Shown one piece after another: positions 50,607 to 59,806 of a stretch of DNA of 64,000 nucleotides (positions are counted from its first letter, which is position 1; each line of letters begins with the position of its first letter). Source of the DNA: CAIVAT01 sp037128705 (GTDB lineage: Bacteria; Bacteroidota; Bacteroidia; Bacteroidales; FEN-979). The translations under genes and the position numbers were made by a program. The stretch lies in NCBI GenBank assembly GCA_037128705.1, contig JBAXVX010000007.1:1-64000 (forward strand). Reading direction: 5' to 3'. The notes below the pieces were generated by a model. The model was given only the letters and a program-made list of their open reading frames with translations, did no database searches and was not told where the DNA came from.

Positions 50607-52430
50607 TTAAAGGGAGCCGGATTTAAAGTAGTCAAAGACCAGCTTACCTTTTGCTTTCCCAATGACCTCCTGTAACTCTTCAAGGGCAGCCAGCCGGATA
50701 TTTTTCACCGACTTGAATTTCCACAGCATCTTCTGATTGAGACTGAACCCAATTCCTGGAATTTCCATGAGTTGAGGCGACATGGCTGATTTTTCGCGGA
50801 GGCGCCGGTGATGGGTGATACCAAAGCGGTGTGCTTCATCCCTCATCTGCTGGATGATCCTGAGCGACTCTGACTTTTTATCCAGGTACATCGGGAGCGG
50901 ATCGTTGGGATAATAGATCTCTTCCAGCTTTTTTGCAATCCCGATGACGGTCATTTTTCCTGTCAGTCCAAGCGCATCCAGGCTTTTAAGCGCGGCGCTC
51001 AGCTGGCCTTTCCCTCCATCGACGATGATCAGCTGGGGCAGCGGTTTCTCTTCATCCATCAATCGTTTGTACCGGCGGAAGATGATCTCCTCCATCGAGG
51101 CAAAATCGTTGGGACCCTCCACTGTTTTAATGTTGAAATGACGGTATTCGCTTTTGTCGGGTTTGGCATTTTTAAAGCAGACCATCGCAGCCACCGGATT
51201 GCTTCCCTGGATGTTGGAATTGTCGAAACATTCGATGTGTACCGGCAATTCGGTCATCCGGAGATCTTTCATCATGGTATCCAGGATGCGACGTGATTTA
51301 TGTTCTGGGTCGACCAGTTCTTTTTGTTTTTCCCGTTCCAGCTGGTAATATTTTACATTACGCTCGGAAAGTTCCAGCAGTTTCTTTTTGTCGCCGATCT
51401 TGGGAACGGTGAAGGTTACCCCGGGAATCTCAAAATCCAATGTAAAGGGTAAAATGATCTCGGGGGAGACGCTTTCGAACCGCTGCCTGATCTCGGTCAT
51501 GGCAAACCCGAGCAGTTCTTCGGGACTTTCATCCAGCTTTTTAATGAGCTCGATCGTGTGAACCTGGATGATGGCTCCATTCATCACCTTCATAAAATTG
51601 ACATAGGCATGCGACCCGGAGGAGACGATGGAGAAGACATCCACATTGTTGATGGAGGGGTTGACCACGGTGGATTTGCTCTGGTATTTATCGAGCAGGG
51701 CCAGTTTCTCCTTGATGAAATGTGCCTTTTCAAATTCCTGGGTACCGGCATATTGCATCATGAGCTCTCTCAGCTGTTTTGCAACCGTAGTGATGTTCCC
51801 TTTGATGATCTCCTTGATTGCCGCGATCGAGTTGTTGTAGTCTTCGGCACTTTGATGACCTTCGCAGGGTCCCTTGCAGTTACCGATATGATATTCGAGA
51901 CAGACCCTGAGTTTTTTTGCCTGAATGTTCTTTTCGGTGAGCAGCAGGGCACAGTTGCGCAAAGGATATAGCTGACGGCTCAACTCCAGCAGGGTATGCA
52001 TCAGCCGCACATTGGCATACGGTCCGAAATAGGTTGATCCGTCGCGGATTACATGGCGTGTCGAGAATATCCGCGGGAATGGTTCATTTTTAATACAGAT
52101 CCAGGGGAAGGTTTTGTCATCCTTCAGCGCCACATTGTAGTGTGGCTGATACTTCTTGATCAGGTTGTTTTCAAGGAGGAGGGCATCCTGTTCGGTTTCA
52201 ACCACGATGTATTTAATGTCGGCGATTTTCCGTACCAGCATCTGCACTTTACCGCTGATGGAGTTAATTTTGGCAAAATAGGAACTTACCCGTTTCCTCA
52301 GGTCCTTGGCTTTCCCGACATAGATAATCTTGTTCTTATCATCGAAATACTGGTAAACGCCGGGTTTGTGAGGAAGGTTCCTCACGATGGATTCGAGATG
52401 CGAAAAATATTTATTCAGAGAATTGACCAC
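50607..52430 (-). CDS. uvrC: Excinuclease ABC subunit C
   Basis: 607-aa nuclease of nucleotide excision repair that cuts on both sides of the lesion with UvrB. Domains in order: GIY-YIG nuclease (LPHKPGVYQYFDDKNKIIYVGKA), cysteine-containing linker (CLEYHIGNCKGPCEG), UvrBC-type region (about 200-240), the RNase H-like second nuclease (HIECFDNSNIQGSNPVAAMVCF, IIVDGGKGQLSAAL) and a C-terminal helix-hairpin-helix (LMEIPGIGFSLNQKML). The start is GTG at 52430. uvrC acts on UvrB loaded by canonical UvrA; the UvrA2 in this window lacks the UvrB-binding domain, so it is probably not the partner. Confidence 0.96.
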   Translation of the reverse strand: MVNSLNKYFSHLESIVRNLPHKPGVYQYFDDKNKIIYVGKAKDLRKRVSSYFAKINSISGKVQMLVRKIADIKYIVVETEQDALLLENNLIKKYQPHYNVALKDDKTFPWICIKNEPFPRIFSTRHVIRDGSTYFGPYANVRLMHTLLELSRQLYPLRNCALLLTEKNIQAKKLRVCLEYHIGNCKGPCEGHQSAEDYNNSIAAIKEIIKGNITTVAKQLRELMMQYAGTQEFEKAHFIKEKLALLDKYQSKSTVVNPSINNVDVFSIVSSGSHAYVNFMKVMNGAIIQVHTIELIKKLDESPEELLGFAMTEIRQRFESVSPEIILPFTLDFEIPGVTFTVPKIGDKKKLLELSERNVKYYQLEREKQKELVDPEHKSRRILDTMMKDLRMTELPVHIECFDNSNIQGSNPVAAMVCFKNAKPDKSEYRHFNIKTVEGPNDFASMEEIIFRRYKRLMDEEKPLPQLIIVDGGKGQLSAALKSLDALGLTGKMTVIGIAKKLEEIYYPNDPLPMYLDKKSESLRIIQQMRDEAHRFGITHHRRLREKSAMSPQLMEIPGIGFSLNQKMLWKFKSVKNIRLAALEELQEVIGKAKGKLVFDYFKSGSL

Positions 52431-52481
52431 TTTTTTGAACGGAATAATCCCGGCAAAGATATCTGAAATTTCCTTTGTCAG

Positions 52482-54899
52482 TTATCGGTCCATCCCGTTA
52501 TCGAACTCAAACTTCGTCTCCTTTTGCTTTTTCCCGTTGGTGCCGAAATTAAAGACAAACCCGGCATAAATCACGCGTGCATCGCGGCGGCGCGTCGATT
52601 CCTGGATCAAAACAGGCGTGTTCACCGTAGCCTTGTAGGTTTGGGAATTGAAAAGGTCAGAAATGGTGGCGATCAGGGAGATCCGTTTCTTCCAGAAATC
52701 CTGGCGGAAGCCCAGGTTTACCACCCAGTTAGGCAGCCTGTTCCCCTGCGGCGTGAGGACCTCTGACCGGTATTGGCCGAAAACCTGGAACAGGGTGGTC
52801 TTTGTGATGTTGAACGACGCATTCACCTTGGCGTTCCATGAGAAGGTGGACTTGTTGCTGCCATATCCGATGTTGGAGGCATCGATCACGCTGTAAAATC
52901 CCGAGGCACTGAAGTTAAGGTTCATGATCTTTCCCGCCTGCCAGCTGCCGCTCAAATCAACCCCGGCCGACTGGTCTTTGGCCATGTTCTCGATGGTAGT
53001 TTTGAGCACGCTGTCGTTCACACTTGTGGTGACCCTGGTAAATCCGTTGATCTTGTACCGGTAAAAGAGGGTAGGGATGATGATGAAGTTCTCGGGCCGG
53101 AATGCATAGCCAAATTCGATTGAATGAATGTCTTCGGGTTTGAGATCCGGGTTGCCTACATAAATATTTCGCGGGTCGCGGAATTCGGGAACCGGGTTCA
53201 TGTCCTCCCCGTCTGGACGGTTAACTCGCCTGCTGTAATTCAGCTGCCATTCATTTTTCCCGGATGCCAGTGCCAGGTGAAGGGTAGGGTAGAGGGCAAA
53301 GTAGTTGCTGCTGATGGCTGTGTCGAGGGTGATGAATTTCAGGTCAACGGTTGTTTCTTCGGCACGCAGCCCAGCCATGGCGGTGAACTTTTTCCATGTG
53401 CCGGTCACCGTGCCGTACAGTGCGTAAACCGTTTGATTTGATTTAAAATGGTTGCTGGCGGCGGTATCGTTGTACCATTTCCCCGATTCCGGATCCAGGT
53501 GATCGACCACCTGGTCCTGGTCGCTGATCTGCACGATCTGCTGATAACCTCCTTCAAAGCTTGCATTTTCCCAGAGCGGCCGGGAATAGTTGGCCGAGAA
53601 GTTGAACTCCTGGTTCCCGTTATTCCCGGTTGTATGATCCTGTCCCCGGGGATAGGCTGGAAGAGTGTAATCATCAGTCCAGTAGTCATCTTCCTTTTCA
53701 GTTTCCTGCTGGTATTCAAAATCGGCCCGGAAAATATGCTCCGCCTCCCTGTTAAAGACATGCTCATAAAAGGCAGTTAATCCGGCGCTTTGTTCACCCT
53801 CTGTGCCTGAAAGGGTGCGGGTGTACTGTTCCTCCGGTTGAAAGGCATTGTCCCTGTATAGGTTTTCATCGGTATTGGATCGCTTGTTCTCACGGAAGTT
53901 ATAGGTGCCCGAAATGCCTGCCACATCCTTTTTCCCCATGCTCCAGTCGGATCCCAGCTGGGCCAGGTGCGACTGGGAGCGTGCGTTTCCCGTGGAGGTT
54001 TGTTGCAGGTAGGTCGACAGGTTCTTCACCGTGTCGATGGTCTGGGAACTGAGATCACCGCTGCGGAAGCGGTAATCCTGCCTGTAACCGTAACTTCCGA
54101 ACAGGTTGATCTTGCCGGTGTTGTAGTTGATCTGAAGGTTTGTATTGAAGCGGCTGTTATTGCCGGCATTGGCCCCGAGAATGGTGTTGATCCCGGCTTT
54201 CCGTTCCTTTTTCAGGATGATGTTGATGATGCCGCCGGTACCATCGGGACGGTATTTGGCTGATGGATTTGTGATGACTTCGATTTTTTCGACCAGGGAG
54301 GCGGGCATCTGTTCCAGGTTTGCCGAGCCGGTCATGACCGATGGCCGGCCGTTTATCAGGATCGTCACATTTCCCGATCCCCGGAGGCTGATGTTTCCGT
54401 CAATATCAACCGAAATCGAAGGAATGGTCTGGAGCATATCGGTCACGGTCCCGGTTTGTGCCTGGATATCCTTCTGTACATTGAAAACCTTCCGGTCGAT
54501 CTTGTTGATCATCATACTCCGCTCGGCGGTAACGGTCACTTCATTCATGGTAATGGAAGAGGTTCCGATGGTCAGGGTTCCCAGGTCCGCCTTCGGGCTT
54601 TTCCGGCTGATCACCACGGGCCGGGAACGCTGTTTTTCATAGCCGATGAAGGTGTATTCCAGGTAAAAGGTGCCATAGGGAACATCCTTCATCCTGAAAA
54701 AACCCGTGCTGTCGGAAACCACGCCGGTGACCATCGCATGGTTGATGGTGTCGCGGAGTACTATGTTGGCATACTCCACCGGGGCTTTCGTTTGCACATC
54801 GATGATTTTGCCTGAAATGGAACCGGGAAATTTATTTTGAGCTAAAATGGGAAAAGAGAACAACGAAAAAATCAGGAGTAAAATGAGCGGTCGTGTCAT
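52482..54899 (-). CDS. Outer-membrane barrel receptor with CarboxypepD_reg and plug
   Basis: 805-aa protein of the outer-membrane beta-barrel/TonB-dependent receptor-like family. Signal peptide MTRPLILLLIFSLFSFPILAQ, a CarboxypepD_reg domain (about 25-105; ISGKIIDVQTKAPVEYANIV), a plug-like domain (about 125-215; LRGSGNVTILINGRPSVMTG, EVITNPSAKYRPDGTGGIINIILKK) and a long barrel. There is no adjacent SusD. The cargo is unknown: some family members export or import peptides or take part in envelope remodelling. The uvrC gene follows 51 bp later on the same strand. Confidence 0.92.
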   Translation of the reverse strand: MTRPLILLLIFSLFSFPILAQNKFPGSISGKIIDVQTKAPVEYANIVLRDTINHAMVTGVVSDSTGFFRMKDVPYGTFYLEYTFIGYEKQRSRPVVISRKSPKADLGTLTIGTSSITMNEVTVTAERSMMINKIDRKVFNVQKDIQAQTGTVTDMLQTIPSISVDIDGNISLRGSGNVTILINGRPSVMTGSANLEQMPASLVEKIEVITNPSAKYRPDGTGGIINIILKKERKAGINTILGANAGNNSRFNTNLQINYNTGKINLFGSYGYRQDYRFRSGDLSSQTIDTVKNLSTYLQQTSTGNARSQSHLAQLGSDWSMGKKDVAGISGTYNFRENKRSNTDENLYRDNAFQPEEQYTRTLSGTEGEQSAGLTAFYEHVFNREAEHIFRADFEYQQETEKEDDYWTDDYTLPAYPRGQDHTTGNNGNQEFNFSANYSRPLWENASFEGGYQQIVQISDQDQVVDHLDPESGKWYNDTAASNHFKSNQTVYALYGTVTGTWKKFTAMAGLRAEETTVDLKFITLDTAISSNYFALYPTLHLALASGKNEWQLNYSRRVNRPDGEDMNPVPEFRDPRNIYVGNPDLKPEDIHSIEFGYAFRPENFIIIPTLFYRYKINGFTRVTTSVNDSVLKTTIENMAKDQSAGVDLSGSWQAGKIMNLNFSASGFYSVIDASNIGYGSNKSTFSWNAKVNASFNITKTTLFQVFGQYRSEVLTPQGNRLPNWVVNLGFRQDFWKKRISLIATISDLFNSQTYKATVNTPVLIQESTRRRDARVIYAGFVFNFGTNGKKQKETKFEFDNGMDR

Positions 54900-55025
54900 A
54901 GGCAGATCGGAAATTACAGGACCGTAAAGGTAGGTAAATATCGCTTCGGAGGATCTGTCCCGGTAGTATTTTGGGGCATTTCAGTCAGGCAATCATGGTT
55001 TCCTCTCGGGCAGGGTGAACTTTAT

Positions 55026-55871
55026 TTACTCATCTATTATTTTCAGGTACCTCAATACCTGAAGTGTGATTGTTTTCCTTGCCATCGCGAAATCGCTTAT
55101 CTCCTGCTGATTTTTTGGCTCAACCAGGGTCGCGATGAAATACACCTTCCCTTTCGTTTCAATCCACCCCACAAACCAGCCGTAATTGTTGCCATTGCGC
55201 ACAGCCCAGCCGGTTTTGCCGCTCAGGGTATACTCCGGGGTGGTTTCCTGTACCATGATGTCTTTCACCTCCTGAATGACTAAAGTTTTCAACGGCAGCT
55301 TCTCTTCATAAAGCCGCCTTAGAAACTCAACCTGTTGCCGTGGTGTGATCCTTGAATTTCCCTCCAGCCAGAAAAGATCAATGTTATCGTCACGGACATC
55401 CATACCGGGATAACCCATTTCCTGCAGAAACTGCTTCATCCGCGCCGGGCCGATCTTACGTGCAAGTTCCTGGAAACAGGGAACACAGGAAACCTGGAAT
55501 GCATCGCGCAGCGTTAGATCCTGCTCCCATTGCGGAAGTCGTCGTGCCTCCCCCTTCCATTTGAACAGATGGTTTGGTTTTATCACCCCGGTTTCCAGTC
55601 CGATAAGGGTATTCGGAATCTTGAAGGTGGATGCCGGGAGATATCCGCTGTCCCACCTGGCAGGATGATATCCGAATGACCGGCCTGATTTCGGGTCGAG
55701 GATCAGGATGGTCCCGGTCATGTCGTATTTGTCAAAAATGCCCTTCAGGATCAATAATGAATCATTGCCCGATTTCATGGCCGTAACCTGTTTCATGAGG
55801 TCGTTCGGAATGGTCGCAGAAAGAATCAGCGTTACCAGGAAACAAGGAATCATGACAAGAAATTTTTTCAT
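55026..55871 (-). CDS. Class D beta-lactamase homologue (OXA-type)
   Basis: 281-aa exported serine hydrolase of the OXA family with a signal peptide (MKKFLVMIPCFLVTLILSA). The active-site set is complete: serine and the carbamylated lysine in PASTFKIPN, the second-box SxV in FQVSCVP, a WLEG tetrad corresponding to the conserved Trp-containing box, and KTG in LSGKTGWAV. Length and order are normal, so it should hydrolyse penicillin-type compounds in the periplasm, although substrate range is unknown. No mobile element borders it and base use looks like the neighbours, suggesting a resident chromosomal gene. Confidence 0.92.
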   Translation of the reverse strand: MKKFLVMIPCFLVTLILSATIPNDLMKQVTAMKSGNDSLLILKGIFDKYDMTGTILILDPKSGRSFGYHPARWDSGYLPASTFKIPNTLIGLETGVIKPNHLFKWKGEARRLPQWEQDLTLRDAFQVSCVPCFQELARKIGPARMKQFLQEMGYPGMDVRDDNIDLFWLEGNSRITPRQQVEFLRRLYEEKLPLKTLVIQEVKDIMVQETTPEYTLSGKTGWAVRNGNNYGWFVGWIETKGKVYFIATLVEPKNQQEISDFAMARKTITLQVLRYLKIIDE

Positions 55872-55976
55872 ATGGGAAAGTGAAGGGTTACAGTAAAATT
55901 ACAAAACTTATGGTATTTATAATGTATACTCTGATCCGGATGAACTCATTTTTTTCCGACCTTTGAGAAAATCCTT

Positions 55977-56987
55977 ATGATGAAAAAAATAACCTGGTTT
56001 TTGATGGCGGTAACGCTCTTTCTGGTCCATGGCTCTTTTGCACAAAAGGGGGGACAGGAATACAAGGTGATTAAAACCATCCCCGTGGATGGTAATGGAG
56101 GTTGGGATTATCTGACTGTTGATAAACCAACCCAACGACTGTTTATTTCGCACGGAACATGTGTGGATGTGGTTGATCTGAAGACAGATAAGCTGGTCGG
56201 GCAGATACCGAACACACCGGGTGTTCACGGAATTGCCATTGTCAACAGCCTGAACAAGGGCTTTATTACGGCAGGCCGTATTGATTCGGTCGTTGTATTT
56301 GACCTGAATACACTTCAGGTTCTCGACCGGGTCCCCACAGGCAGGAACCCTGATGCCATCCTGTATGATCCGTTCAGTAACCGCATCTTTACCTTTAACG
56401 GCAGGGGGAGCTCGGTCACGGCCATTGATGCAAAAACAAACCAGGTGGCGGGCACCCTGCCGGTATCAGGAAAACCTGAAGCTGCGGTGACCGATGGAAA
56501 GGGAAAGATATTCTGCAACATCGAGGATAAGTCGACGGTGGTGAAGTTCGATGCACTCACCCTGAAAATTGAGGCTGAATGGCCGCTTGACCCGGGAAAA
56601 GAACCCACGGGGCTCGGTTTTGATCCTAAAAACAACCGGCTGTTTTCTGCATGCAGTGACTCAAAGCATATGGTTGCGCTGGATGCCACCAGCGGAAAGA
56701 TCGTTTCGATTGTGCCCATTGGCGAAGGTTGCGACGGGCTCCTCTTTATCGCGGGAGATAAAAGCATATTGACATCCAACGGAGAGGGAACGCTCACCAT
56801 CATAAACCAGGGCGGACCCGACGATTACAAAGTTGTGCAAACGCTGGCCACCCGGAAAAGTGCCCGTACCATCACCTATGATGAAACAACGAAAAGAATC
56901 TATCTGTCATCTGCAGAAGTAAGCATGGAAAATGGTAAACGGAGCATCACTCCCAGATCCTTTGAGATCCTTGTAGTCGGTAAATAG
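55977..56987 (+). CDS. YVTN beta-propeller repeat protein, secreted
   Basis: 336-aa exported protein (signal peptide MMKKITWFLMAVTLFLVHGSFAQ) made of repeated YVTN/NHL-like propeller blades such as VDKPTQRLFISHGTCVDVVDLKTDKLVGQIP, and LYDPFSNRIFTFNGRGSSVTAIDAKTNQVAGTLP. About six to seven blades are expected. Such proteins bind partners or ligands at the cell surface; no enzyme site is apparent. The first codon is one of two adjacent ATGs. It is divergent from the beta-lactamase gene, with a 105-bp gap. Confidence 0.9.
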   Translation: MMKKITWFLMAVTLFLVHGSFAQKGGQEYKVIKTIPVDGNGGWDYLTVDKPTQRLFISHGTCVDVVDLKTDKLVGQIPNTPGVHGIAIVNSLNKGFITAGRIDSVVVFDLNTLQVLDRVPTGRNPDAILYDPFSNRIFTFNGRGSSVTAIDAKTNQVAGTLPVSGKPEAAVTDGKGKIFCNIEDKSTVVKFDALTLKIEAEWPLDPGKEPTGLGFDPKNNRLFSACSDSKHMVALDATSGKIVSIVPIGEGCDGLLFIAGDKSILTSNGEGTLTIINQGGPDDYKVVQTLATRKSARTITYDETTKRIYLSSAEVSMENGKRSITPRSFEILVVGK

Positions 56988-57080
56988 TTCCCTGCCGGGA
57001 GATGGCTTCCGTGCAACCTGGTTTTGACTTAACAGGGATGCATGGTCCGATGACGAAAAAATATCGTAAAATAAAGTTCA

Positions 57081-58133
57081 ATGATCGATTTAAGAAGTGA
57101 CACAGTTACACGTCCGTCAAAGGAGATGCTCGAAGCCATGTTTGCCGCGCAGGTTGGCGATGATGTTTTTGGTGATGACCCGACGGTGAATGCCCTGGAG
57201 GCGAAGGCTGCGGAGATGTTTGGCAGGGAAGCAGCCATCTTTTGCCCATCAGGCACCATGACCAACCAGATTGCCATCAACGTACATACCCGGCCGGGGG
57301 ATGAGGTGATCTGCCATAAATATGCTCACATCTATTATTACGAGGGCGGATCCATCATGCGCAATTCGGGGGCGTCGGTATGCCTGCTTGACGGACCCCG
57401 CGGGCAAATTACCGCGGAGGAGGTTGAAAGCCATATTAACCCCGATGATATTCACCGGCCGGTGACATCGCTGGTTGAAGTTGAAAATACCATGAACAAG
57501 GGAGGGGGAACCATATACAGGTATGATGACCTGGTATCGATCTCAGCTGTATGCCGGAAACACGGGCTCAGGCTTCATCTCGATGGAGCGCGTTTATTCC
57601 ATGCCCTGGTGGAGACCGGCGAAAAACCGGATGATTATGCCAGGCTGTTCGACTCGGTTTCAATCTGCCTGTCGAAAGGACTTGGAGCGCCCATAGGTTC
57701 TTTGCTGATAGGAGACAAGCTGTTCATCAAGCGTGCACGCAGGGTAAGGAAGGCATTTGGAGGTGCCATGCGTCAGGCCGGGTACCTGGCTGCTGCCGGA
57801 ATCTATGCCCTCGGCAACAACATTGACCGGCTGAAGGTGGATAATGAAAGGGCCCGGTATCTTGGAAATATACTTGAAAAACTCTCCTTTGTTGAGTCGG
57901 TGATCCCGGTCGAATCAAACATTGTGATTTTCCGGCTGCGGAAAAAGGATGGTGCCAAAGAATTCCTGTCAGTGTTCAGGGATCATGACATCCATGCCCT
58001 GCCGATGGACCCGCAGACCGTGCGTTTTGTAACCCATCTTGATTTTACCGATGCCATGCTGATGAAGGTGGAAACCGTGCTGAAAGCGCTCAAATTTACT
58101 TCCCCCGCATCCCATCCCATCCCTGGGCCATAA
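57081..58133 (+). CDS. ltaE: Low-specificity L-threonine aldolase
   Basis: 350-aa PLP enzyme that cleaves threonine/allo-threonine to glycine and acetaldehyde. N-terminal DLRSDTVTRPSKEMLEAMFAAQVGDDVFGDDPTVN is typical. PLP contacts: EVENTMNKGGG, LHLDGARLFHA, and the Schiff-base lysine in SICLSKGLGAP. Length matches the family. It ends inside the 3' end of thiL, overlapping tail-to-tail by 38 bp. gcvH also serves glycine metabolism but lies 6 kb away. Confidence 0.95.
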   Translation: MIDLRSDTVTRPSKEMLEAMFAAQVGDDVFGDDPTVNALEAKAAEMFGREAAIFCPSGTMTNQIAINVHTRPGDEVICHKYAHIYYYEGGSIMRNSGASVCLLDGPRGQITAEEVESHINPDDIHRPVTSLVEVENTMNKGGGTIYRYDDLVSISAVCRKHGLRLHLDGARLFHALVETGEKPDDYARLFDSVSICLSKGLGAPIGSLLIGDKLFIKRARRVRKAFGGAMRQAGYLAAAGIYALGNNIDRLKVDNERARYLGNILEKLSFVESVIPVESNIVIFRLRKKDGAKEFLSVFRDHDIHALPMDPQTVRFVTHLDFTDAMLMKVETVLKALKFTSPASHPIPGP

Positions 58134-59166
58134 TCGGGATGGATTTCCCATCGGGAGTGATCATGTTTTTTCCCTCCGAGGCTGCAGTCATATGGCCGAT
58201 GATGGAAATCCCGGTGATATCTTTGACCTTTTCGTAATCCTCCTGTTTAACCGTGAAGAGCAGTTCATAATCCTCCCCGCCACTCAGGGCCGCAACACTC
58301 GGGATGATTTTATATTCCTTAGCGAGTTCCTTTGTGTATTCATCCATTGGAATTTTTCCCTCGAAAAGTTTACATCCAACGCCCGATTGTTTACAAAGAT
58401 GGAGGATCTCGGAGGCCAGCCCGTCGGAAATGTCGATCATCGACGTTGGTTTTACCCCGATTCCCAGGAGCAGATTGCGAACATCGGTGCGGGCCTCGGG
58501 CCTTAATTGCCGCCCGATCTGGTAGTCAAACCCCGTCAGTTCGGGCTGCATGTTGGGATCAGCCTGGAACACCGACTTCTCTCGTTCAAGGATGAGCAGC
58601 CCGATATAGGCACTTCCCAGGTCGCCGGTAACGCAGAGCAGGTCGCCCGATCTGGCGCCGCTCCGGTAGGTGACCTCCTCTTTTTTAGCCTCACCCAGGA
58701 TGGAGACGGAGATCATCAGTCCTTTGACATTCGAGCTGGTGTCGCCGCCAACCAGGTCGATCCTGTATTTTTCACAAGCCATCAGAACACCGGCGTAAAG
58801 TTCGTCGAGCGCCTCAGCTGAAAACCGGCTTGAAACAGCCAATGAAACGGTCATTTGCCTGGGAATACCGTTCATTGCGGCAATATCTGAGATGTTCACA
58901 ACCGCAGCCTTGTAGCCAAGGTGTTTGAAGGGCATGTAGGTCAGGTCAAAATGAATTCCCTCCACCAGCAGGTCAGTGGAAAACAGGATGACTTTGTCCC
59001 CGGCATCAATCACGGCTGCATCGTCGCCAATCCCCATCAATGTTTCTGCATGATGGTATTTTACATCCTTTGTCAGCCGGTCAATCAGACCAAATTCACC
59101 CAGTTCGGCCAGGGAGGTTAACTTCGGTTTTTTCTCTGCCGGCTGCTTGTCTTTTTTCTCAAACAT
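58096..59166 (-). CDS. thiL: Thiamine-monophosphate kinase
   Basis: 356-aa enzyme that phosphorylates thiamine monophosphate to the active diphosphate. Marks: GEFGLIDRLT near the start, MGIGDDAAVIDAGDK, STDLLVEGIHFDLTYM, VNISDIAAMNG, GGDTSSNVKGL, and the ISDGLASEILHL/LSGGEDYELLFTV pair. The first 20 residues (MFEKKDKQPAEKKPKL) are a lysine-rich extension. The last 38 bp overlap ltaE convergently. The other thiamine genes are not in the window, and no TPP riboswitch was seen upstream. Confidence 0.95.
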   Translation of the reverse strand: MFEKKDKQPAEKKPKLTSLAELGEFGLIDRLTKDVKYHHAETLMGIGDDAAVIDAGDKVILFSTDLLVEGIHFDLTYMPFKHLGYKAAVVNISDIAAMNGIPRQMTVSLAVSSRFSAEALDELYAGVLMACEKYRIDLVGGDTSSNVKGLMISVSILGEAKKEEVTYRSGARSGDLLCVTGDLGSAYIGLLILEREKSVFQADPNMQPELTGFDYQIGRQLRPEARTDVRNLLLGIGVKPTSMIDISDGLASEILHLCKQSGVGCKLFEGKIPMDEYTKELAKEYKIIPSVAALSGGEDYELLFTVKQEDYEKVKDITGISIIGHMTAASEGKNMITPDGKSIPIMAQGWDGMRGK

Positions 59167-59210
59167 GTGTTATTCTTCAGGGAAACAGTGAGTTCCCCGG
59201 TAATTCCAAC

Positions 59211-59312
59211 CTACTTCTTTGCTTTCTTCTCTTTCTTTTCCAGTCTTTTTTCTTTCAGTGATTTGGTTGGCTCTTTCTTAGCCTCTTTTTTTTGATCTTG
59301 TCCTTTTGACAT
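59211..59312 (-). CDS. 33-aa lysine-rich small protein
   Basis: A short open frame from ATG at 59312 to TAG at 59211. It encodes 33 residues, beginning MSKGQDQKKE and ending EKKEKKAKK, with no hydrophobic core, so it is probably disordered and basic. It lies between thiL and the DUF3127 gene on the same strand. It resembles, from memory, short lysine-rich proteins common in Bacteroidota. Translation is inferred only from the ATG, the unbroken frame and the composition. Confidence 0.5.
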   Translation of the reverse strand: MSKGQDQKKEAKKEPTKSLKEKRLEKKEKKAKK

Positions 59313-59352
59313 GACGTTCAGTATTTAAGTTATTAAATAGGTTTACTGTATA

Positions 59353-59697
59353 TTAAAATGGCATTCCATCGCCCGAAGGCATTTCATCATAACCTGGAAT
59401 CGGCTCCTGTTCCTGCGGAATCGATTGCCCTGCGCCTTTTTTGACAATTTTCCAGGCTTTGGCTTCCGTGTACCACCGGCTGTTGAATTCCCGGCTTTCC
59501 AGGTCAAAGGAAACCTCGGTATTTTCTCCCTCCGTAAGTTTAAACTGATCGATTTTATCACCCCAGAGCGAAAAACAAATTTTCCGGGGAACCTGAGCAG
59601 CAGTTTCCAGGATAAATTCCTGTTTTTTCCAGGTCCCGTTCTTTCCAGCACCAGACTGAAGGGGCAAAAGTTTGATAATCGTTCCCGTTATATCCAT
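59353..59697 (-). CDS. DUF3127 OB-fold protein
   Basis: 114-aa protein of the DUF3127 family, which resembles a single-strand-binding OB fold. Visible: MDITGTIIKLLPLQSGAGKNGTWKKQEFILET, KICFSLWGDKIDQFKLTEGENTEVSFDLESREFNSRWYTEAKAWKI and an acidic C-terminal tail ending in MPF, similar in style to the SSB tail. The start at 59697 fits the family; the frame extends three codons upstream. Interaction with DNA is an inference. Confidence 0.85.
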   Translation of the reverse strand: MDITGTIIKLLPLQSGAGKNGTWKKQEFILETAAQVPRKICFSLWGDKIDQFKLTEGENTEVSFDLESREFNSRWYTEAKAWKIVKKGAGQSIPQEQEPIPGYDEMPSGDGMPF

Positions 59698-59806
59698 GAT
59701 AATCAATTGTTTTTAAATTGAGACCCAGAATGAATTCAAGAAAGCTAAATTAACACAATTCAATGAGATTTCTCAGCAGGGAAAAAATGGATATGAACAT
59801 ATTTGT

